Shown: positions 1-8,793, counted from the first letter of the stretch. The stretch is 64,000 nt of DNA from Atopomonas sediminilitoris (GCF_022601735.1 NZ_JAKUMM010000008.1:186001-250000); one strand, 5' to 3'. Numbers and translations are program-made. Notes: generated by a model not told the origin, from the letters alone.

Positions 1-951
1 CGCGGCGCCACCTTAATGCGCCTGGCACCCAGTCATCTGCGCTTTGGCCATTTCGAGATTTTTTATTACCGCCAACAATTCGACTTGCTGCGCCAGCTCG
101 CCGACTACGCCCTCCAGCAGCACTTTGCCGACTGCCTGACCGACCCGCAGCCTTACGCGGCCCTGTACCGCAGCGTGGTCGAGCGCACCGCCGGCCTCAT
201 CGCGCACTGGCAAGCCTACGGCTTTTGTCACGGCGTGATGAACACCGACAACATGGCCCTGTGCGGACAAACCTTCGATTTTGGCCCCTACGCCTTTCTC
301 GATGACTATGAACCGGGCTACATCTGCAATGCCTCCGACGATCACGGCCGCTATGCCTTTAACCGCCAAGTCGACATTGCCCAATGGAACCTCGCTGCTC
401 TAGCACAAGCCCTCACGCCCTTAGTGGCGGTCGAGCAGCTGCGGGAGATACACGCCTTGTTTGCCCCGCTGCAACAGGCCCATTTCCAACATCTGATGCG
501 TCAGCGCCTCGGCTTAACCTGCGAACGCGACGGCGATGACACACTGGTCGTCGACTGGCTGGCCCTGCTGACGCGGAGTCGAGCCGACTTTCACTTAAGC
601 CACCGCCGTCTCAGCGATACGCCCTGCGAACAACTGCAGCAGGTCGCCGATGACTTTGCCGATTTAGTCGGCGCACGCACTTGGCTCAGCACCTACCACG
701 CGCGTCTACAGCACGAGACGCGCAGCGACGCCGAACGCCAGCAAGCCATGCGTGCGGTGAATCCACTGTACGTCCTGCGCAATCACTTAGCGCAGGAGGC
801 CATTACCGCCGCCGAGCACGATGACTTCGCCCCGCTACGACGCTTACACGAGGTATTGAGCCAACCGTTCACCGCGCAAACAAACTGCGCCGATCTGGCG
901 GCGCCTCCGGCGGAAGCACTGAAAAGAATGCACATCAGCTGCTCGTCATAA
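1..951 (+). CDS. selO: Protein adenylyltransferase SelO, C-terminal part
   Basis: C-terminal part of SelO (YdiU/UPF0061 family), a pseudokinase-fold enzyme that moves AMP from ATP onto Ser/Thr/Tyr of client proteins. The frame is open from base 1, and the codons before the ATG at 16 read RGATL, so that ATG is internal and the true start lies upstream of the window. Family hallmarks visible are RLAPSHLRFGHFE, GFCHGVMNTDNMAL (metal/nucleotide site) and DFGPYAFLDDYEPGY. The protein ends in Cys-Ser-Ser, the usual C-terminus of SelO proteins (the Cys is selenocysteine in animals). The next gene is on the same strand after about 110 bp of AT-rich spacer. Confidence 0.93.
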   Translation, partial: RGATLMRLAPSHLRFGHFEIFYYRQQFDLLRQLADYALQQHFADCLTDPQPYAALYRSVVERTAGLIAHWQAYGFCHGVMNTDNMALCGQTFDFGPYAFLDDYEPGYICNASDDHGRYAFNRQVDIAQWNLAALAQALTPLVAVEQLREIHALFAPLQQAHFQHLMRQRLGLTCERDGDDTLVVDWLALLTRSRADFHLSHRRLSDTPCEQLQQVADDFADLVGARTWLSTYHARLQHETRSDAERQQAMRAVNPLYVLRNHLAQEAITAAEHDDFAPLRRLHEVLSQPFTAQTNCADLAAPPAEALKRMHISCSS

Positions 952-1064
952 GTCCAGCCCATATTCCTTTAAAGAATATAAATTTCATAAAATGGTCTTG
1001 GACATTCTAAGCGCGACTTATTTATTGTGGCCGCCGTAGAAAACCTTGCCCGTTCGAGGACGCA

Positions 1065-2846
1065 ATGCTCGGCGAAACATTCTCTCTGCTGTTGGTAGCC
1101 GCGGTGTTGGTCGCCGTTTTGGTGGCCTTTGTGCGCGAAACCTGGAGCCCCGACGTGGTGGCCGGGATCGCCGTCGCCGTGCTGCTGATCGCGCAAGTGC
1201 TCAGCGCCGAGCAAGTATTGAGTGTGCTGTCCAACCCGGCACCGATCACCATCGCCTGCATGTTTATTCTCTCCGCCGCGTTAGAACGCACCGGCTGTGT
1301 GGATGCGCTCGGCGCATGGCTGAGCCAGCTAGTCGGTGGCAGCCCGCTGAAAGCCTTGGCCGGTCTGATGGCCACCGCCATGCTGGTCTCGGCCTTCATT
1401 AACAACACGCCAGTAGTCGCCATCATGACGCCGGTGGCCATTGCCTTGGCCGCCCGCGCTGGCACCGTACCGTCCAAGCTGTTGATCCCACTGTCGTACG
1501 CCACCATTCTCGGCGGCACGTTAACGCTGGTCGGCACCTCCACTAACATCTTGGTCGACGGCGTCGCGCGCAACGCCGGCCTCGAGCCGATCGGCATGTT
1601 CGCCATCACCCTGCCAGGGCTTGTCTTAGCCGTGGTCGGCTTTGTGTTCATGCTCACCATCGGCCACAAACTACTGCCCGAGCGCGAGCCGTTCTCCCGC
1701 ACGTTGCGCGCCCACACCGGTCGCACCTTTATGAGCGAACTGCTGGTGCCAGCGGGCTCGCCGGTGGTCGGCAAAAGCATCAGTGACGCCAGCTTAAACG
1801 GCGGCTCGGGCCTTAAAGTGTTGAAGATTTTTCGGGGCGACGAGGTACTCACCGAACCCGACCACACCACCACCCTGCGCGCCGGCGACCAGTTAGTACT
1901 GCACACCACCCGCCAAGACGTGGTGGAGCTTCGCGAAAGCGGCCTGCTGGAGTTCAACCGCAGCGAAGCGTTCGAAACCATCAGCACCCGCGACGTAGTG
2001 CTGGCCGAGGCCATCGTGGGGCGCAACTCCCGCTACAGCCATCGCCCCATGCGCGACCTCGACTTAACCGCGCGCTACGGCATTCACGTGCTGGCCGTGC
2101 ATCGCCAAGATGAAAACATTCAAGGCAACCTTGACGAGTTTGAGCTGCAGTTTGGCGATGTCATGCTGCTCGAAGGCACGCCCGCACAAATCAAACGCTT
2201 TGCCGACAACGGCGAACTGATCAGCCTCAACACCGTGCAAGAGCGCGCCTATCGCCGCGACAAAGCGCCAATTGCGATCATCGCCACCCTGTCGGTGATG
2301 GTGCTGGCCGCGTTTAAAGTCATGCCGATTGAAGGCTTGGCCATGATTGCCGCCTCCGCCGTGCTGGCCACCCGCTGCTTGGATGTCGAAGACGCCTACA
2401 AAGCGGTGGAGTGGAAGATTCTCGGCCTGATCTTCGGCATGCTCGCGGTCAGTATTGCCATGGAACAAGTCGGCCTGATCCAAGTGATTGTCGATGCGGT
2501 CATGGCGGTAACTCCCACCGCGCATCCGCTGATCATGCTGGCGTTTATCTACTTCATGACCTCAGCACTGACCGAAGTGCTGTCGAACAACGCGGTGGCC
2601 GTGCTGATTGCACCGATCGGCATTAGCTTGGCGCAAACCTTAGGCGTAAGCCCTATGCCGTTTGTGGTCGCGGTAATGTTCGCCGCCAGCGCCAGCTTTG
2701 CCACGCCGATTGGCTACCAAACCAACACCTTTGTCTACAACGCCGGTGGCTACCGCTTTACCGACTTCATGAAGGTCGGCGGCCCGATGAACCTGCTGAT
2801 GTGGGTCGTCGGCATGCTGGTGATCCCGGTGTTTTTCCCCTTCTAG
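1065..2846 (+). CDS. SLC13/DASS-family anion permease with two RCK_C domains
   Basis: Inner-membrane permease of 593 residues. Hydrophobic helices fill the N-terminal ~200 residues (including an INNTPVVAIMTPVAI segment and GTLTLVGTSTNILVDG, the anion/Na+ site motif of the DASS/ArsB group). A soluble middle part (about 215-395) carries two TrkA-C-like RCK_C domains, recognisable by G.GLKVLKIFRG and AGDQLVLHTT, then QFGDVMLLEGTP. A second helix block ends at VLSNNAVAVLIAPIG and SFATPIGYQTNTFVY. The substrate cannot be read from sequence; sulfate or dicarboxylates are usual for the family. The ATG has a GAGGA ribosome site 7 nt upstream. An AT-rich inverted repeat (961-979) precedes the gene and may be part of its promoter. 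Confidence 0.88.
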   Translation: MLGETFSLLLVAAVLVAVLVAFVRETWSPDVVAGIAVAVLLIAQVLSAEQVLSVLSNPAPITIACMFILSAALERTGCVDALGAWLSQLVGGSPLKALAGLMATAMLVSAFINNTPVVAIMTPVAIALAARAGTVPSKLLIPLSYATILGGTLTLVGTSTNILVDGVARNAGLEPIGMFAITLPGLVLAVVGFVFMLTIGHKLLPEREPFSRTLRAHTGRTFMSELLVPAGSPVVGKSISDASLNGGSGLKVLKIFRGDEVLTEPDHTTTLRAGDQLVLHTTRQDVVELRESGLLEFNRSEAFETISTRDVVLAEAIVGRNSRYSHRPMRDLDLTARYGIHVLAVHRQDENIQGNLDEFELQFGDVMLLEGTPAQIKRFADNGELISLNTVQERAYRRDKAPIAIIATLSVMVLAAFKVMPIEGLAMIAASAVLATRCLDVEDAYKAVEWKILGLIFGMLAVSIAMEQVGLIQVIVDAVMAVTPTAHPLIMLAFIYFMTSALTEVLSNNAVAVLIAPIGISLAQTLGVSPMPFVVAVMFAASASFATPIGYQTNTFVYNAGGYRFTDFMKVGGPMNLLMWVVGMLVIPVFFPF

Positions 2847-3004
2847 CTGACTGCTGACAGCGGTTAACGGCGCAGGCTTTGCCCAACAAGGCGCATGCGC
2901 CTTTACGCGTGCCAATCGGGTCACTGCCCTTTAGATATATTGAACCGTCACGCGCAGTCGGCCATGCTCGGTGCTTTATTGGTCAGCGTCCCCGGAGGGA
3001 ACCC

Positions 3005-4279
3005 ATGAAGCGTGAAACACAGGCCATCCACGCAGGCTACAGCCCTGATCCGAGTACCAAAGCCGTCGCGGTGCCGATTTACCAGACCGCTTCGTATGCC
3101 TTTGACAGCACCCAGCACGGCGCTGACCTGTTTGACTTGAAGGTGCCGGGCAATATCTACACCCGCATCATGAACCCGACCAACGACGTGCTGGAACAGC
3201 GCATCACCGCGCTTGAAGGCGGGGTTGGCGCGCTGGCCGTGGCCTCTGGCATGGCGGCGATCACCTACGCCATCCTCACCCTCGCACAAGCCGGCGATAA
3301 CATTATCGCCAGCAGCAAGCTCTACGGCGGCACCTACAACCTGTTCGCCCACACCCTGCCGCGCTACGGCATTGAGGTGCGCTTCGCCGCCCATGACGAC
3401 ATCGCCGGCATGGCCAAACTGATCGACGCCAACACCCGCGCGGTGTTCTGCGAGTCCATCGGCAATCCCGCCGGCAACATCACCGATCTCGCCGCGCTGG
3501 CCGACATGGCGCATGCGCAAGGCGTGCCGGTGATCGTCGACAACACCGTGGCCACGCCGGCCTTGTGCCGCCCGTTTGAACACGGCGCCGACATCGTGGT
3601 GCACTCGCTGACCAAATACATCAACGGTCACGGCACCAGCATCGGCGGCATGGTCGTCGATTCCGGCAAGTTCCCGTGGGCCGAGCACCAAGAACGCTTC
3701 CCGCACTTTAATACGCCGGATGCCTCCTACCACGGCGTGGTCTACACCGAGGCCTTTGGCCCAGCTGCGTTTATCGGGCGCTGCCGCGTGGTGCCACTGC
3801 GCAACATGGGCGCGGCCTTGTCGCCGTTTAACGCCTTTTTGATTCTGCAAGGCTTAGAAACCTTGCCGCTGCGCATGGAGCGCCACTGCGAAAACGCGCA
3901 AAAGGTCGCCGAATACCTACAGCAGCATGCTCAGGTGGAGTGGATCAGCTACGCCGGTTTGCCAGACAACCCCGACCACGCCCTCGCTAAGCGCTACATG
4001 GGCGGCTCGCCGGCGGCGATTCTGAGCTTCGGCATCAAAGGCGGCAGCGCCGCTGGCGCGCGCTTTATCGACGCACTGCAGTTAGTCGTGCGCTTGGTCA
4101 ACATCGGCGACGCCAAATCGCTGGCCTGCCACCCCGCCAGCACCACCCACCGTCAGCTCAACGCAGAAGAACTGGCGCGCGCCGGTGTCAGTGCCGACAT
4201 GGTGCGCCTGTCGATCGGCATCGAGCACATCGACGACATTCTCGCCGACCTTGAGCAGGCCCTGAGCGCCAGCGCTTAA
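3005..4279 (+). CDS. metY: O-acetylhomoserine sulfhydrylase (homocysteine synthase)
   Basis: PLP enzyme of the Cys/Met-metabolism family, about 424 residues, making homocysteine from O-acetylhomoserine and sulfide. Start chosen at 3005 (MKRETQAIHAGY) because GGAGGGA lies just upstream; an in-frame start at 2879 has no ribosome site and would add unrelated residues. Visible landmarks are YTRIMNPTNDVLEQR (PLP phosphate-contact region), the VVDNT-like VIVDNTVATP, and HSLTKYINGHG with PLP-binding Lys204. The ~424-aa length and the SxxTKYxxGHGTSIGG pattern fit MetY rather than MetB/MetC. A GC-rich hairpin follows the stop codon. In this genome it feeds homocysteine to the methyl cycle encoded further on (metF, metK, ahcY). 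Confidence 0.93.
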   Translation: MKRETQAIHAGYSPDPSTKAVAVPIYQTASYAFDSTQHGADLFDLKVPGNIYTRIMNPTNDVLEQRITALEGGVGALAVASGMAAITYAILTLAQAGDNIIASSKLYGGTYNLFAHTLPRYGIEVRFAAHDDIAGMAKLIDANTRAVFCESIGNPAGNITDLAALADMAHAQGVPVIVDNTVATPALCRPFEHGADIVVHSLTKYINGHGTSIGGMVVDSGKFPWAEHQERFPHFNTPDASYHGVVYTEAFGPAAFIGRCRVVPLRNMGAALSPFNAFLILQGLETLPLRMERHCENAQKVAEYLQQHAQVEWISYAGLPDNPDHALAKRYMGGSPAAILSFGIKGGSAAGARFIDALQLVVRLVNIGDAKSLACHPASTTHRQLNAEELARAGVSADMVRLSIGIEHIDDILADLEQALSASA

Positions 4280-4294
4280 TTCACGCTTATTACC

Positions 4295-4318
4295 CCCGCG
4301 CAACCACTGCGCGGGTTT
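4295..4318 (+). terminator. Putative terminator after metY
   Basis: Eight-bp stem CCCGCGCA / TGCGCGGG with a 5-nt loop, followed by TTT only. The short T-run and the start of the next gene 10 bp later make it a weak or partial terminator. Confidence 0.5.
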
Positions 4319-4327
4319 GGAGTCTGC

Positions 4328-4768
4328 ATGAACCCGGTTTTAAAAGGTCTACTCGAAGACAAGATCGATTTCGTTAAGCGCATGGGTCTCACCGCTGAAG
4401 TGCTAGAGCGCGGCCACGTTGAGCTGCTCGCCCCCGCCGAAGGTAATCAAAACCATATCGGCTGCATGTATGCCGGCGCCTTGTTTACCTTGGCGGAAAT
4501 TCCAGGCGGTGCGCTGTTTCTTACCAGCTTCGACACCCGCCAGTTTTACCCGGTGCTAAAAGCCATGAACCTGGACTTTAAGCGCCCCGCCCATGGCGAT
4601 ATCCGCGTGTGCGCTAAGCTCAGCGACGCCGAGATCGAACGCATTGAGGCCCAGGCCCGCGCGCACGGCAAATCTGCTTACAACTTAGACTTGGCGTTAG
4701 TCGACAGCCAAGGGCAGACTGTCGCCCTCAGTCACGGGCAATATCAGCTACGGAAAATTGGCCAATAA
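4328..4768 (+). CDS. Hotdog-fold thioesterase-like protein (DUF4442/YiiD-C type)
   Basis: Protein of 146 residues with a single hotdog domain. The stretch NHIGCMYAGALFTLAEIPGG is the N.H.G.m..gal..laE pattern of the YiiD C-terminal/DUF4442 thioesterase-like group, in which the helix carries the catalytic acid; LKAMNLDFKRPAHGD is the following strand. The ATG has TTGGAG 6 nt upstream. Substrate unknown; relatives are assumed to hydrolyse acyl-CoA or acyl-ACP. It lies between metY and a universal stress protein, as I remember from Pseudomonas, so the context gives little functional information. Secure as a gene; function inferred from fold only. Confidence 0.75.
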   Translation: MNPVLKGLLEDKIDFVKRMGLTAEVLERGHVELLAPAEGNQNHIGCMYAGALFTLAEIPGGALFLTSFDTRQFYPVLKAMNLDFKRPAHGDIRVCAKLSDAEIERIEAQARAHGKSAYNLDLALVDSQGQTVALSHGQYQLRKIGQ

Positions 4769-4843
4769 CCCTTTTGCCGCAGGTCAACGGTCTGTCACCT
4801 AGACTGCGCCATACTTAACGCACACCGCACACAGGAGTTAGCT

Positions 4844-5668
4844 ATGCGTTCCCTGATGATCGTTCACGACCTTAGCCACGAAGCCGACGCCGCTCTGCTG
4901 CGCGCGGTGCAGCTCAGTCGCCAGCATGATGCCGAGCTGCATGTGCTGCACGTTATTCAGGGGCATTTGCCGCCTGCGGTGATGGCCTCCGCCAAAGAAG
5001 CCGCTCAACGCGCGCTCGACGAAAGCCTGCGCCGCACTGGCGCGCCCACCGACACGCGCCTGAGTATCGAGTCGGGCCGCGTGGCGGAAACCATCTTAGA
5101 GCGCAGCCACGAAGGCGAGACCGACCTGATCGTGATTGGTCTGCACCACCAAAAAAGCCCCGAAATGTTTATTGGTACCACCCTCGAACGCGTCGTGCGG
5201 CAAAGTGCCCTGCCCGTGCTGGTGGTGAAGAACAGTGACGGCCAACCGTATCAACGCGGCAGCATCGCCCTGGACTTCTCGCTCTGTGCCACGCATGCGC
5301 TGGGCAACCTGTACGACCTGATGCCCAGCGATGCCGACATCTATGCCATGCACGTGTTTGACTTGCCTGCCTCAGGCTTTTTGGGTCGCCCGCGCAGCAC
5401 CGAAAAGATGATTGCCACCCAAGAGCAAATGATCGCCCAACTGGTCAGTGATGAGCAGGAGCGGCTCGGCGCCGACGGCCCGACCATTCACAGCGAAGTG
5501 CGCCAAGGCGGCATTGCCAACGCACTGGACGAAAGCATCTACACCCGTCACAGCCAACTGCTGGCCCTGGGCAGCCACGGCCGCGGGGTGATCTCGCAAG
5601 CACTGCTCGGCAGCTTGACCCAGCACTACCTGCGTCACCCGCCGTGCGATTTGCTGGTGTGCAAATAA
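4844..5668 (+). CDS. Tandem universal stress protein (UspA family)
   Basis: Cytoplasmic protein of 274 residues with two UspA domains (about 1-130 and 140-274). Domain 1 has the nucleotide-binding pattern GLHHQKSPEMFIGTTLERVVRQS followed by LPVLVVK, and domain 2 has GSHGRGVISQALLGS followed by CDLLVCK; both fit the G-2x-G-9x-G(S/T) logic, more clearly in domain 2. ATP-binding Usp proteins support survival during growth arrest and stress; the specific role cannot be read here. AGGAG lies 8 nt before the ATG. The gene ends at a strong bidirectional terminator shared with the convergent ParA gene. Confidence 0.9.
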   Translation: MRSLMIVHDLSHEADAALLRAVQLSRQHDAELHVLHVIQGHLPPAVMASAKEAAQRALDESLRRTGAPTDTRLSIESGRVAETILERSHEGETDLIVIGLHHQKSPEMFIGTTLERVVRQSALPVLVVKNSDGQPYQRGSIALDFSLCATHALGNLYDLMPSDADIYAMHVFDLPASGFLGRPRSTEKMIATQEQMIAQLVSDEQERLGADGPTIHSEVRQGGIANALDESIYTRHSQLLALGSHGRGVISQALLGSLTQHYLRHPPCDLLVCK

Positions 5669-5685
5669 GCCTGCCCTAACAAGCC

Positions 5686-5724
5686 AAAAGGCGCCGTACA
5701 CAACGTGTAACGGCGCCTTTTTTA
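5686..5724. terminator. Bidirectional intrinsic terminator between uspA-like and parA-like genes
   Basis: Perfect 12-bp stem AAAAGGCGCCGT / ACGGCGCCTTTT around a 12-nt loop, T-rich on the plus side and A-flanked for the minus strand. It sits between two convergent genes. Confidence 0.85.
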
Positions 5725-5743
5725 TTGGCCGATCAGCTCGTGC

Positions 5744-6517
5744 TTACGCGCCCGCCTCTAGGTGATCGTGCAGAGCCACAAATTGCTGGGTCAGCTTATG
5801 CCGTGGGTCGAGGTAAATCAGCGGCTTGCACAGCTGATGCGACTCGCGCATTTTCACCGAACTGCTCAAGTGAATCGGCAGCACCGGCAAGTCCTCGGCG
5901 ACCAGCTCATCCAGCAACTGTTGTGGCAGACTGGCGCGCGGCTGGAACTGGTTGACCACGATGCCTTCTACCTCAAGGCCTTCGTTATGGTCTTCTTTTA
6001 AGTCTTCCAGCTCGTGCAGCAAGCTGTACAAGGCTTGGCGCGAGAAGCTATCGCAATCAAACGGAATCAAGCAGCGATCAGAGGCAATCAGCGCAGACAC
6101 GGTGTAAAAGTTCAGCGCCGGCGGTGTGTCGATATAAATACGCTCGTAATCTTTGCTTAGGTTTTCCAGCAATTTACGCAGCTTGTTGATCTTGTGCTTG
6201 GCCTCAAGCTTGGGCTGTAACTCGGCCAGCTCTGGCGAGGCGGTAATAATGTGCAAGTTTTCAAACTGGGTTTCATGCACTTGCGCGGTCGCCTTCTTGC
6301 TAAACGGCCCCGACGACAACAGCTGCTTGAAGTAGTCAGCCATGCCCACTGGCACGTCATCGCCCAGCAAGCCGGTGAGGTAATGCGTCGTGTTGGCCTG
6401 CGCATCTAAATCCACCACCAAGGTGCGGTAACCCTGCTGCGCACTGACCGCCGCCAAGTTACACGTAATGCTCGACTTACCCACACCGCCCTTCTGATTA
6501 AATACCACGCGACGCAT
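5744..6517 (-). CDS. Solitary ParA-family ATPase
   Basis: P-loop ATPase of 257 residues (MinD/ParA/Soj). The deviant Walker A FNQKGGVGKSSITCNLAA is at the N-terminus, with VVDLDAQANTTHYL (Walker A') and IYIDTPPALNF (Walker B) downstream. No ParB-like partner is adjacent, so this is not a plasmid-type parAB pair; orphan ParA proteins position other cargoes such as chemosensory arrays or polar complexes, and which applies here is unknown. AAGGAG precedes the ATG. A similar ParA gene follows metY/usp in Pseudomonas as I recall, so it is probably backbone. It is transcribed away from the aryl polyene operon. Confidence 0.9.
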   Translation of the reverse strand: MRRVVFNQKGGVGKSSITCNLAAVSAQQGYRTLVVDLDAQANTTHYLTGLLGDDVPVGMADYFKQLLSSGPFSKKATAQVHETQFENLHIITASPELAELQPKLEAKHKINKLRKLLENLSKDYERIYIDTPPALNFYTVSALIASDRCLIPFDCDSFSRQALYSLLHELEDLKEDHNEGLEVEGIVVNQFQPRASLPQQLLDELVAEDLPVLPIHLSSSVKMRESHQLCKPLIYLDPRHKLTQQFVALHDHLEAGA

Positions 6518-6674
6518 AAGCTTCTCCTTGACCCCCTAGGCCTCTCCACTGCTGGCGACCATAACCAGTGCTTGGGCGTTAGTCCACGGCAAAATACAGC
6601 TCCAGCCCAGCGGCAAAGCCTGAATTACCGTTCATCCACAAGCCTGAGCGCCTAGCGAACCACAGCCGATTGGG

Positions 6675-6703
6675 TTGTTTTCCTCACAAAAGCTGGGTGA
6701 TAT
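6675..6703 (+). promoter_or_regulatory. Candidate sigma70 promoter of the aryl polyene operon
   Basis: TTGTTT, a 17-bp spacer and TGATAT, in the 276-bp divergent region between the ParA gene and the first polyene gene. Only moderate match; TATCAT overlapping at 6701-6706 is an alternative -10. Confidence 0.35.
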
Positions 6704-6719
6704 CATGCGCGCCCCGCGC

Positions 6720-6740
6720 ACTGACCGGAGCATCGTCAGT
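6720..6740 (+). repeat. Inverted repeat in the leader of the aryl polyene operon
   Basis: Six-bp arms ACTGAC / GTCAGT separated by 9 nt, downstream of the candidate promoter and upstream of the first gene. The same arms occur at 32159-32176 in another intergenic region. Could be an operator or leader hairpin; no factor is known to me. Confidence 0.4.
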
Positions 6741-6793
6741 ACCGCCTTTCTTTAAGTCACCACATGGAAGTCCCGCAGGACAGGCAGGTTATC

Positions 6794-7504
6794 GTGCTGC
6801 ATTTCTCTATCGCCGACTGGCAAGCTTGGGCCCCGGGGCTCACAAGCCACACTGACTGGCAAGCGTGGGCTCTCGACCAGCGCGCGGTAGACAACAGCGA
6901 CACCACCCCCGATGTTAGTTTTTTACCGGCCATGCAGCGGCGGCGCCTCAGCCCTTTAGCCCGCATGAGTTTTTGCGTCGGCTGGCCACTGGCGCAAGCG
7001 CAAGGCTCGCTACCGTTAGTGTTTTTATCACGCCACGGCGAAACTGGGCGCACGGCCGAGCTACTCAACCAATTGGCCGCGCAACAGCCGCTATCGCCCA
7101 CGCAATTTGGCTTATCGGTACATAACGCGATTATTGGTCAGTGGTCGATTCTGCGCGGCGAAACCGCCGAGATGACGGCCCTTGCCGGCGCCAGCGATGG
7201 CTTTGAGCAGGCCTTCATTGAAGCCTGCCTGCTGTTGCAGCAACACCCACAAGTACTGCTCATTGTTGCCGAAGAAGCACCCGCGGCCTGCTATCAACCC
7301 GCCATCGACGACGTGCCCTTTTCTTACGCGCTGGGCCTGCGTTTATCGCGCGGCGAGCAATTTACGCTGGACTGGCAAGCGCCCAGCAACGACCCCAGCA
7401 CAGCCATTGCCCACCCGCTGAGCTGGCTTAAACACTTTCTGCGCAGCCATACCCAGTGGCTACACGCAACACCACAGCGCACCTGGCACTGGCAACAAGC
7501 ATGA
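6794..7504 (+). CDS. apeC: Aryl polyene beta-ketoacyl synthase chain-length factor (ApeC type)
   Basis: First gene of the aryl polyene operon, a thiolase-fold chain-length factor of the ketoacyl-synt_2 group that pairs with the ApeO-type ketosynthase encoded at 19332. The opening FSIADWQAWAPGL is typical of this group, and there is no active-site Cys motif, as expected for a non-catalytic partner; SVHNAIIGQWSI is the usual conserved block. I prefer the GTG at 6794 because AGGCAGG lies just upstream and the protein then begins MLHFSIADW like its relatives. The in-frame ATG at 6764 has no ribosome site. The stop overlaps the next start as ATGA. Confidence 0.82.
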   Translation: MLHFSIADWQAWAPGLTSHTDWQAWALDQRAVDNSDTTPDVSFLPAMQRRRLSPLARMSFCVGWPLAQAQGSLPLVFLSRHGETGRTAELLNQLAAQQPLSPTQFGLSVHNAIIGQWSILRGETAEMTALAGASDGFEQAFIEACLLLQQHPQVLLIVAEEAPAACYQPAIDDVPFSYALGLRLSRGEQFTLDWQAPSNDPSTAIAHPLSWLKHFLRSHTQWLHATPQRTWHWQQA

Positions 7505-8271
7505 AACAGCCCAAACACGATGCCTATTATTGGCGCCTGTTCGCCACAGGCCTGAGCTTTACCGTCTTCGGCCTTGGCGGCGTATTACTGCTGCTGGTGG
7601 TTTTTCCGGTGCAACGCTTATTGCCTGGCAGCGCACTCGAGCGCCGCACGCGGGCGCGCGCCACGGTCAGCGCCTTGTTTATGTGGTTCATCCGTTTTAT
7701 GCGCGCCTTAGGCGTACTGACGTTTGATATCGACGGCGCTGAGCGCTTAGGCCAACCGGGGCAGCTGATCATCGCCAACCACCCCTCGTTGCTGGATGTG
7801 GTGTTTCTGATTGCGCATATGCGCGATACCGGCTGCGTGGTCAAAGACAGCCTGTGGCGCAACCCCAGCATGCGCGGCCCGATTCGCGCCTGTGCCTACA
7901 TCAGCAACAACGGCAGTGCCGAGATGCTGGAGGACGCCGCGCAAACCCTGCGCGATGGGCAGTCACTGATTATCTTCCCCGAAGGCACGCGCACCACCCC
8001 GGGCCTGCCGCCCACCTTTCATCGTGGCGCAGCGGCCATCGCTTTACGCGGCGCACGGGTGATCACCCCGGTGTACATCAGCGTGAACCCCAGTACGCTG
8101 ACCAAAGCCGAGCCGTGGTACCGCATTCCGTACCGCCGCATGCACTATCGACTGCGCGTCGGTGAAGACCTTCGCCCACAAGAATACCTCGCAGGCCGCA
8201 GCGCACCCCTTGCCTCGCGCCAACTCAATCAACAGCTGCATCAGCAATACACGCAGGAGCTCGCCGTATGA
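7501..8271 (+). CDS. 1-acyl-glycerol-3-phosphate acyltransferase-like protein (aryl polyene cluster)
   Basis: Membrane acyltransferase of 256 residues in the PlsC/LPLAT family. A hydrophobic N-terminal segment (about 18-45) is followed by the catalytic block IIANHPSLLDVVF (HxxxxD with a Ser-Leu-Leu variant) and IIFPEGTRTTPG (acyl-acceptor phosphate motif). In aryl polyene clusters this enzyme (ApeD type) is thought to help build the lipid to which the polyene is attached; that role is inferred. Start at 7501 overlaps the previous stop (ATGA), and the ORF's last 4 bases overlap the first acyl carrier protein gene, so translation is coupled throughout. Confidence 0.85.
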   Translation: MKQPKHDAYYWRLFATGLSFTVFGLGGVLLLLVVFPVQRLLPGSALERRTRARATVSALFMWFIRFMRALGVLTFDIDGAERLGQPGQLIIANHPSLLDVVFLIAHMRDTGCVVKDSLWRNPSMRGPIRACAYISNNGSAEMLEDAAQTLRDGQSLIIFPEGTRTTPGLPPTFHRGAAAIALRGARVITPVYISVNPSTLTKAEPWYRIPYRRMHYRLRVGEDLRPQEYLAGRSAPLASRQLNQQLHQQYTQELAV

Positions 8272-8528
8272 GCCAACTGGAACTGGACATTAAAAACCTC
8301 ATCATCGATGCGCTGGGTCTGGAAGACATGAGCGCCAACGACATCGATAGCCAGCAAGCCTTGTTTGGCGATGGCCTAGGGCTCGACTCGGTCGATGCGC
8401 TCGAACTGGGCTTGGCTATTCAAAAGCGCTACGGCATCAAGCTAGACGCCGAATCCAAAGACACCCGCGAGCACTTTGCCAACGTCGCCAAACTGGCCGC
8501 TTTCATTAATAGCCATCAGACCGCTTAA
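8268..8528 (+). CDS. apeE: Acyl carrier protein 1 of the aryl polyene cluster
   Basis: Acidic four-helix acyl carrier protein of 86 residues. Phosphopantetheine attaches at Ser41 in the GLGLDSVDALEL motif (classic LDSVD). ACPs carry the aryl starter and growing polyene chain. It overlaps the upstream acyltransferase gene by 4 bp and is followed by a second, dissimilar ACP. The assignment to the ApeE position rests on gene order; which ACP takes the starter and which the malonyl extender cannot be read from sequence. Confidence 0.87.
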   Translation: MSQLELDIKNLIIDALGLEDMSANDIDSQQALFGDGLGLDSVDALELGLAIQKRYGIKLDAESKDTREHFANVAKLAAFINSHQTA

Positions 8529-8538
8529 GGAGCCGCTC

Positions 8539-8793
8539 ATGCAAAGCCGTGAAGATGTTTTTAATACCCTGCGTGACGCCCTCGTCGAACTGTTCGAGCT
8601 AGAGCCCGAGGCGGTGACTGGCGAAGCCAATCTGTACGAAGACCTTGAAATTGACAGCATCGACGCCGTCGATCTCATCGATCACATCAAGCGTAAAACC
8701 GGCAAGAAAATTGCCGCCGACGACTTCAAAACCGTGCGCACGGTGGATGATGTCGTCGACGCGGTGTTCCGCACCCTCAACAGCGACGCATGA
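8539..8793 (+). CDS. apeF: Acyl carrier protein 2 of the aryl polyene cluster
   Basis: Second acyl carrier protein, 84 residues, with attachment Ser40 in DLEIDSIDAVDLI. It differs clearly from ACP 1 (IDSID rather than LDSVD), so the pair is not a recent duplication. Start at 8539 (MQSRED) follows AAGGAG at 8527-8532; an earlier in-frame start at 8476 lies within ACP 1 and is rejected. The stop overlaps the next gene (ATGA). Confidence 0.87.
   Translation: MQSREDVFNTLRDALVELFELEPEAVTGEANLYEDLEIDSIDAVDLIDHIKRKTGKKIAADDFKTVRTVDDVVDAVFRTLNSDA

Noticed and set aside
16..384. ATG at 16 as the start of the first gene, and the minus-strand frame 13-384
   Set aside because: Codons upstream of 16 continue the SelO family pattern, so the gene is truncated by the window; the minus frame is a GC-rich shadow without family motifs.
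1022..2026. Minus-strand frame of 334 codons opposite the permease
   Set aside because: Composition is Ser/Thr/Arg-rich as expected for an antisense shadow of a membrane-protein gene; no ribosome site or recognisable domain.
2888..2903. Sixteen-base self-complementary AAGGCGCATGCGCCTT before metY
   Set aside because: Could be a terminator for the permease gene, but the loop is only CATG and there is almost no T-run, so I do not list it as one.
2948..3850. Minus-strand frame of 300 codons opposite metY
   Set aside because: Antisense shadow: the plus-strand gene has all MetY motifs and a strong ribosome site.
5744..6517. Plasmid-like parAB partition locus
   Set aside because: No ParB gene or clustered centromere-like repeats adjoin; the gene sits in chromosomal backbone context.
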